NCBI GenBank assembly: GCA_037833965.1
Contig: AP031354.1
Coordinates: forward strand, 4,380,001-4,444,000
Source: Marchantia polymorpha subsp. ruderalis
Taxonomy: Eukaryota; Streptophyta; Marchantiopsida; Marchantiales; Marchantiaceae
Direction of reading: 5' to 3'
DNA: 64,000 nt
Made by a program: the position numbers and the translations under genes. Below the pieces are notes generated by a model. The model was not told the DNA's origin, searched no databases, and saw only the letters and a program-made list of their open reading frames with translations. This document shows, piece by piece, positions 63,120-64,000 of the stretch. Position 1 is the first letter of the stretch. Each line of letters starts with the position of its first letter.

Positions 63120-64000
63120 TCGAGGTCAAGAGACTGTGAGATACCACGAGCTTTGCATGCAGCGACATAACGCAGACTTCTGGATTCCAGTCAGTCACTG
63201 AACGTTATTGCCATGAACAAGTAACTCTTGGGCTACAATTTGTGCTCATTGCACAAACACTATATACAATAGCTAGAATCCTTTTTCACAAAATCTATAA
63301 CCCCAGAATTATGGAGCAAACATCCCCCTGGCTGATTTAGCATCCTTCTTCGCAAGCGCTGTGGGTATGTGAAATTTTCACCTACGTAAGCCTGTTCGAG
63401 CTCGCTGACAGAGTGAAATGTCATCATGAAGATGCCAGGAAAGTTGACCTGTAAACTGCGATCATGACTGAGTTTCTGGAAGACATCCTGCTGATTTACA
63501 ACGAGCTAGCAAATCGATCAGCGGTGTTCAGGAGCCTTGGAAGCATGAACGAACATTCAGAAACTGGAAAGGTGTAGTGTGTTGCTGAGCCCTGAAATAT
63601 CCCCATGGTGTGTCGAACAGAGAAGCGATCAGATGCGACTCTATAGCTGAGACTGAGTGACTGACTGCTTGAATTGACAGAGGGGAAGGTTGCAAGGAAG
63701 GCTCAATTGCATCCGAGTGTATCACCCAAGACCCAGGCCCCCGAGGTTGCCGATGACTCCAGCCAAGCCTCCCAATTTATTCTGTGCGGCAAGAAACGCA
63801 GCGATGTCCACATTTCCTCCACCGGCTGCCCCTCCAAGAATCGAGGAGTAATCTATTCCGCTTGCCCCTCCTCCTGCTGCTGCAGCATTAAGGAAAGCTG
63901 AATAGTCTGGAGTACTTCCGGCATTGTTCAGTAGAGAAGCAAAATCAATAGCCCCTCCTCCTCCTCCTCCTACTCCAGTGTTACCTAGCATTGCAGAGAA
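63120..64000 (-). repeat. Inverted copy C of the zinc-finger 3' end and flank
   Basis: Reverse-complement copy of block A from about 26,020 back to 25,114, so it reaches further into the gene than block B. It continues beyond the window. It shares with block B, against the parent, Asn at residue 658, GAAAAAGG downstream and AATAACG near 63,206. Confidence 0.9.
63722..64000 (-). pseudogene. Zinc-finger protein 3'-end copy, copy C (runs off window)
   Basis: Encodes the last 93 or so residues of the half-ZZ protein, open to the window edge, with the stop at 63,722-63,724. It includes four or five of the D-[FYI]-[SA]-x-L tail repeats. It has NKLGG where the parent has NNLGG. Whether the zinc modules and start exist further right cannot be seen; it could be a full second gene or another fragment. 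Confidence 0.75.

Noticed and set aside
1..64000. tRNA, rRNA genes and CRISPR arrays
   Set aside because: I saw no cloverleaf with paired A/B boxes and no rRNA text. The only tRNA-like sequences are retroelement primer sites, and the tandem repeats lack unique spacers.

Overview
This window looks like nuclear DNA of a land plant. The evidence is spliceosomal GT-AG introns, a 12-exon NRDE2 gene, a plant-type CER1 wax-alkane gene remnant, a plant ABCB transporter remnant, Ty1/copia debris with an initiator-Met-tRNA primer site, and an F-box gene fragment. The sequence alone does not fix the species. The AT-rich repeat-laden background around compact genes would suit a bryophyte or another non-flowering plant, but that is inference.

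Layout. 1-4.57 kb: AT-rich spacer with microsatellites. 4.57-10.9 kb: a decayed copia element on the minus strand (pol 8.0-5.0 kb, primer site at 8.61 kb, LTR-like direct repeats at 4.57 and 10.65 kb). A broken but intron-bearing ABCB transporter fragment (8.96-10.03 kb) sits between the primer site and the right-hand repeat. 10.9-12.9 kb: AT-rich spacer. 13.28-20.29 kb: an apparently intact NRDE2 gene on the plus strand, whose splice phases all agree and give 1,217 residues. 20.3-22.7 kb: spacer. 23.26-25.39 kb: an intronless 712-residue protein with four C-x2-C-x20-C-x2-C modules (half ZZ fingers) and a long Ala/Pro/Gln/Gly tail.

From 25.18 kb onward the window is a mosaic of duplicated blocks. 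Block A (25,178-39,302) recurs in the same order and orientation as block B (46,608-61,362). Each holds the 3' end and downstream flank of the zinc-finger gene, a copia LTR plus primer site, an AT-rich satellite with a monomer of roughly 240-330 bp, a GC-rich 'gctgccgggag' module with a short tandem-repeat tail, a first-exon-like ORF, and a minimal F-box ORF. The 35.6-38.3 kb and 56.8-60.4 kb interiors do not match by eye. A third, inverted copy of the zinc-finger 3' end (copy C, 61.40-61.43 kb plus 63.12-64.0 kb) is split by a 1.69-kb insertion and runs off the window. Between blocks A and B lies a minus-strand CER1-like pseudogene (45.99-39.30 kb). Its His boxes and splice phases are preserved, but it carries two frameshifts and is cut off exactly at the edge of block A.

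Only NRDE2 (nuclear RNA surveillance) and the zinc-finger protein look like complete genes. I saw no operon-like functional link between them. The rest is transposon and duplication debris, some of which keeps short open frames.
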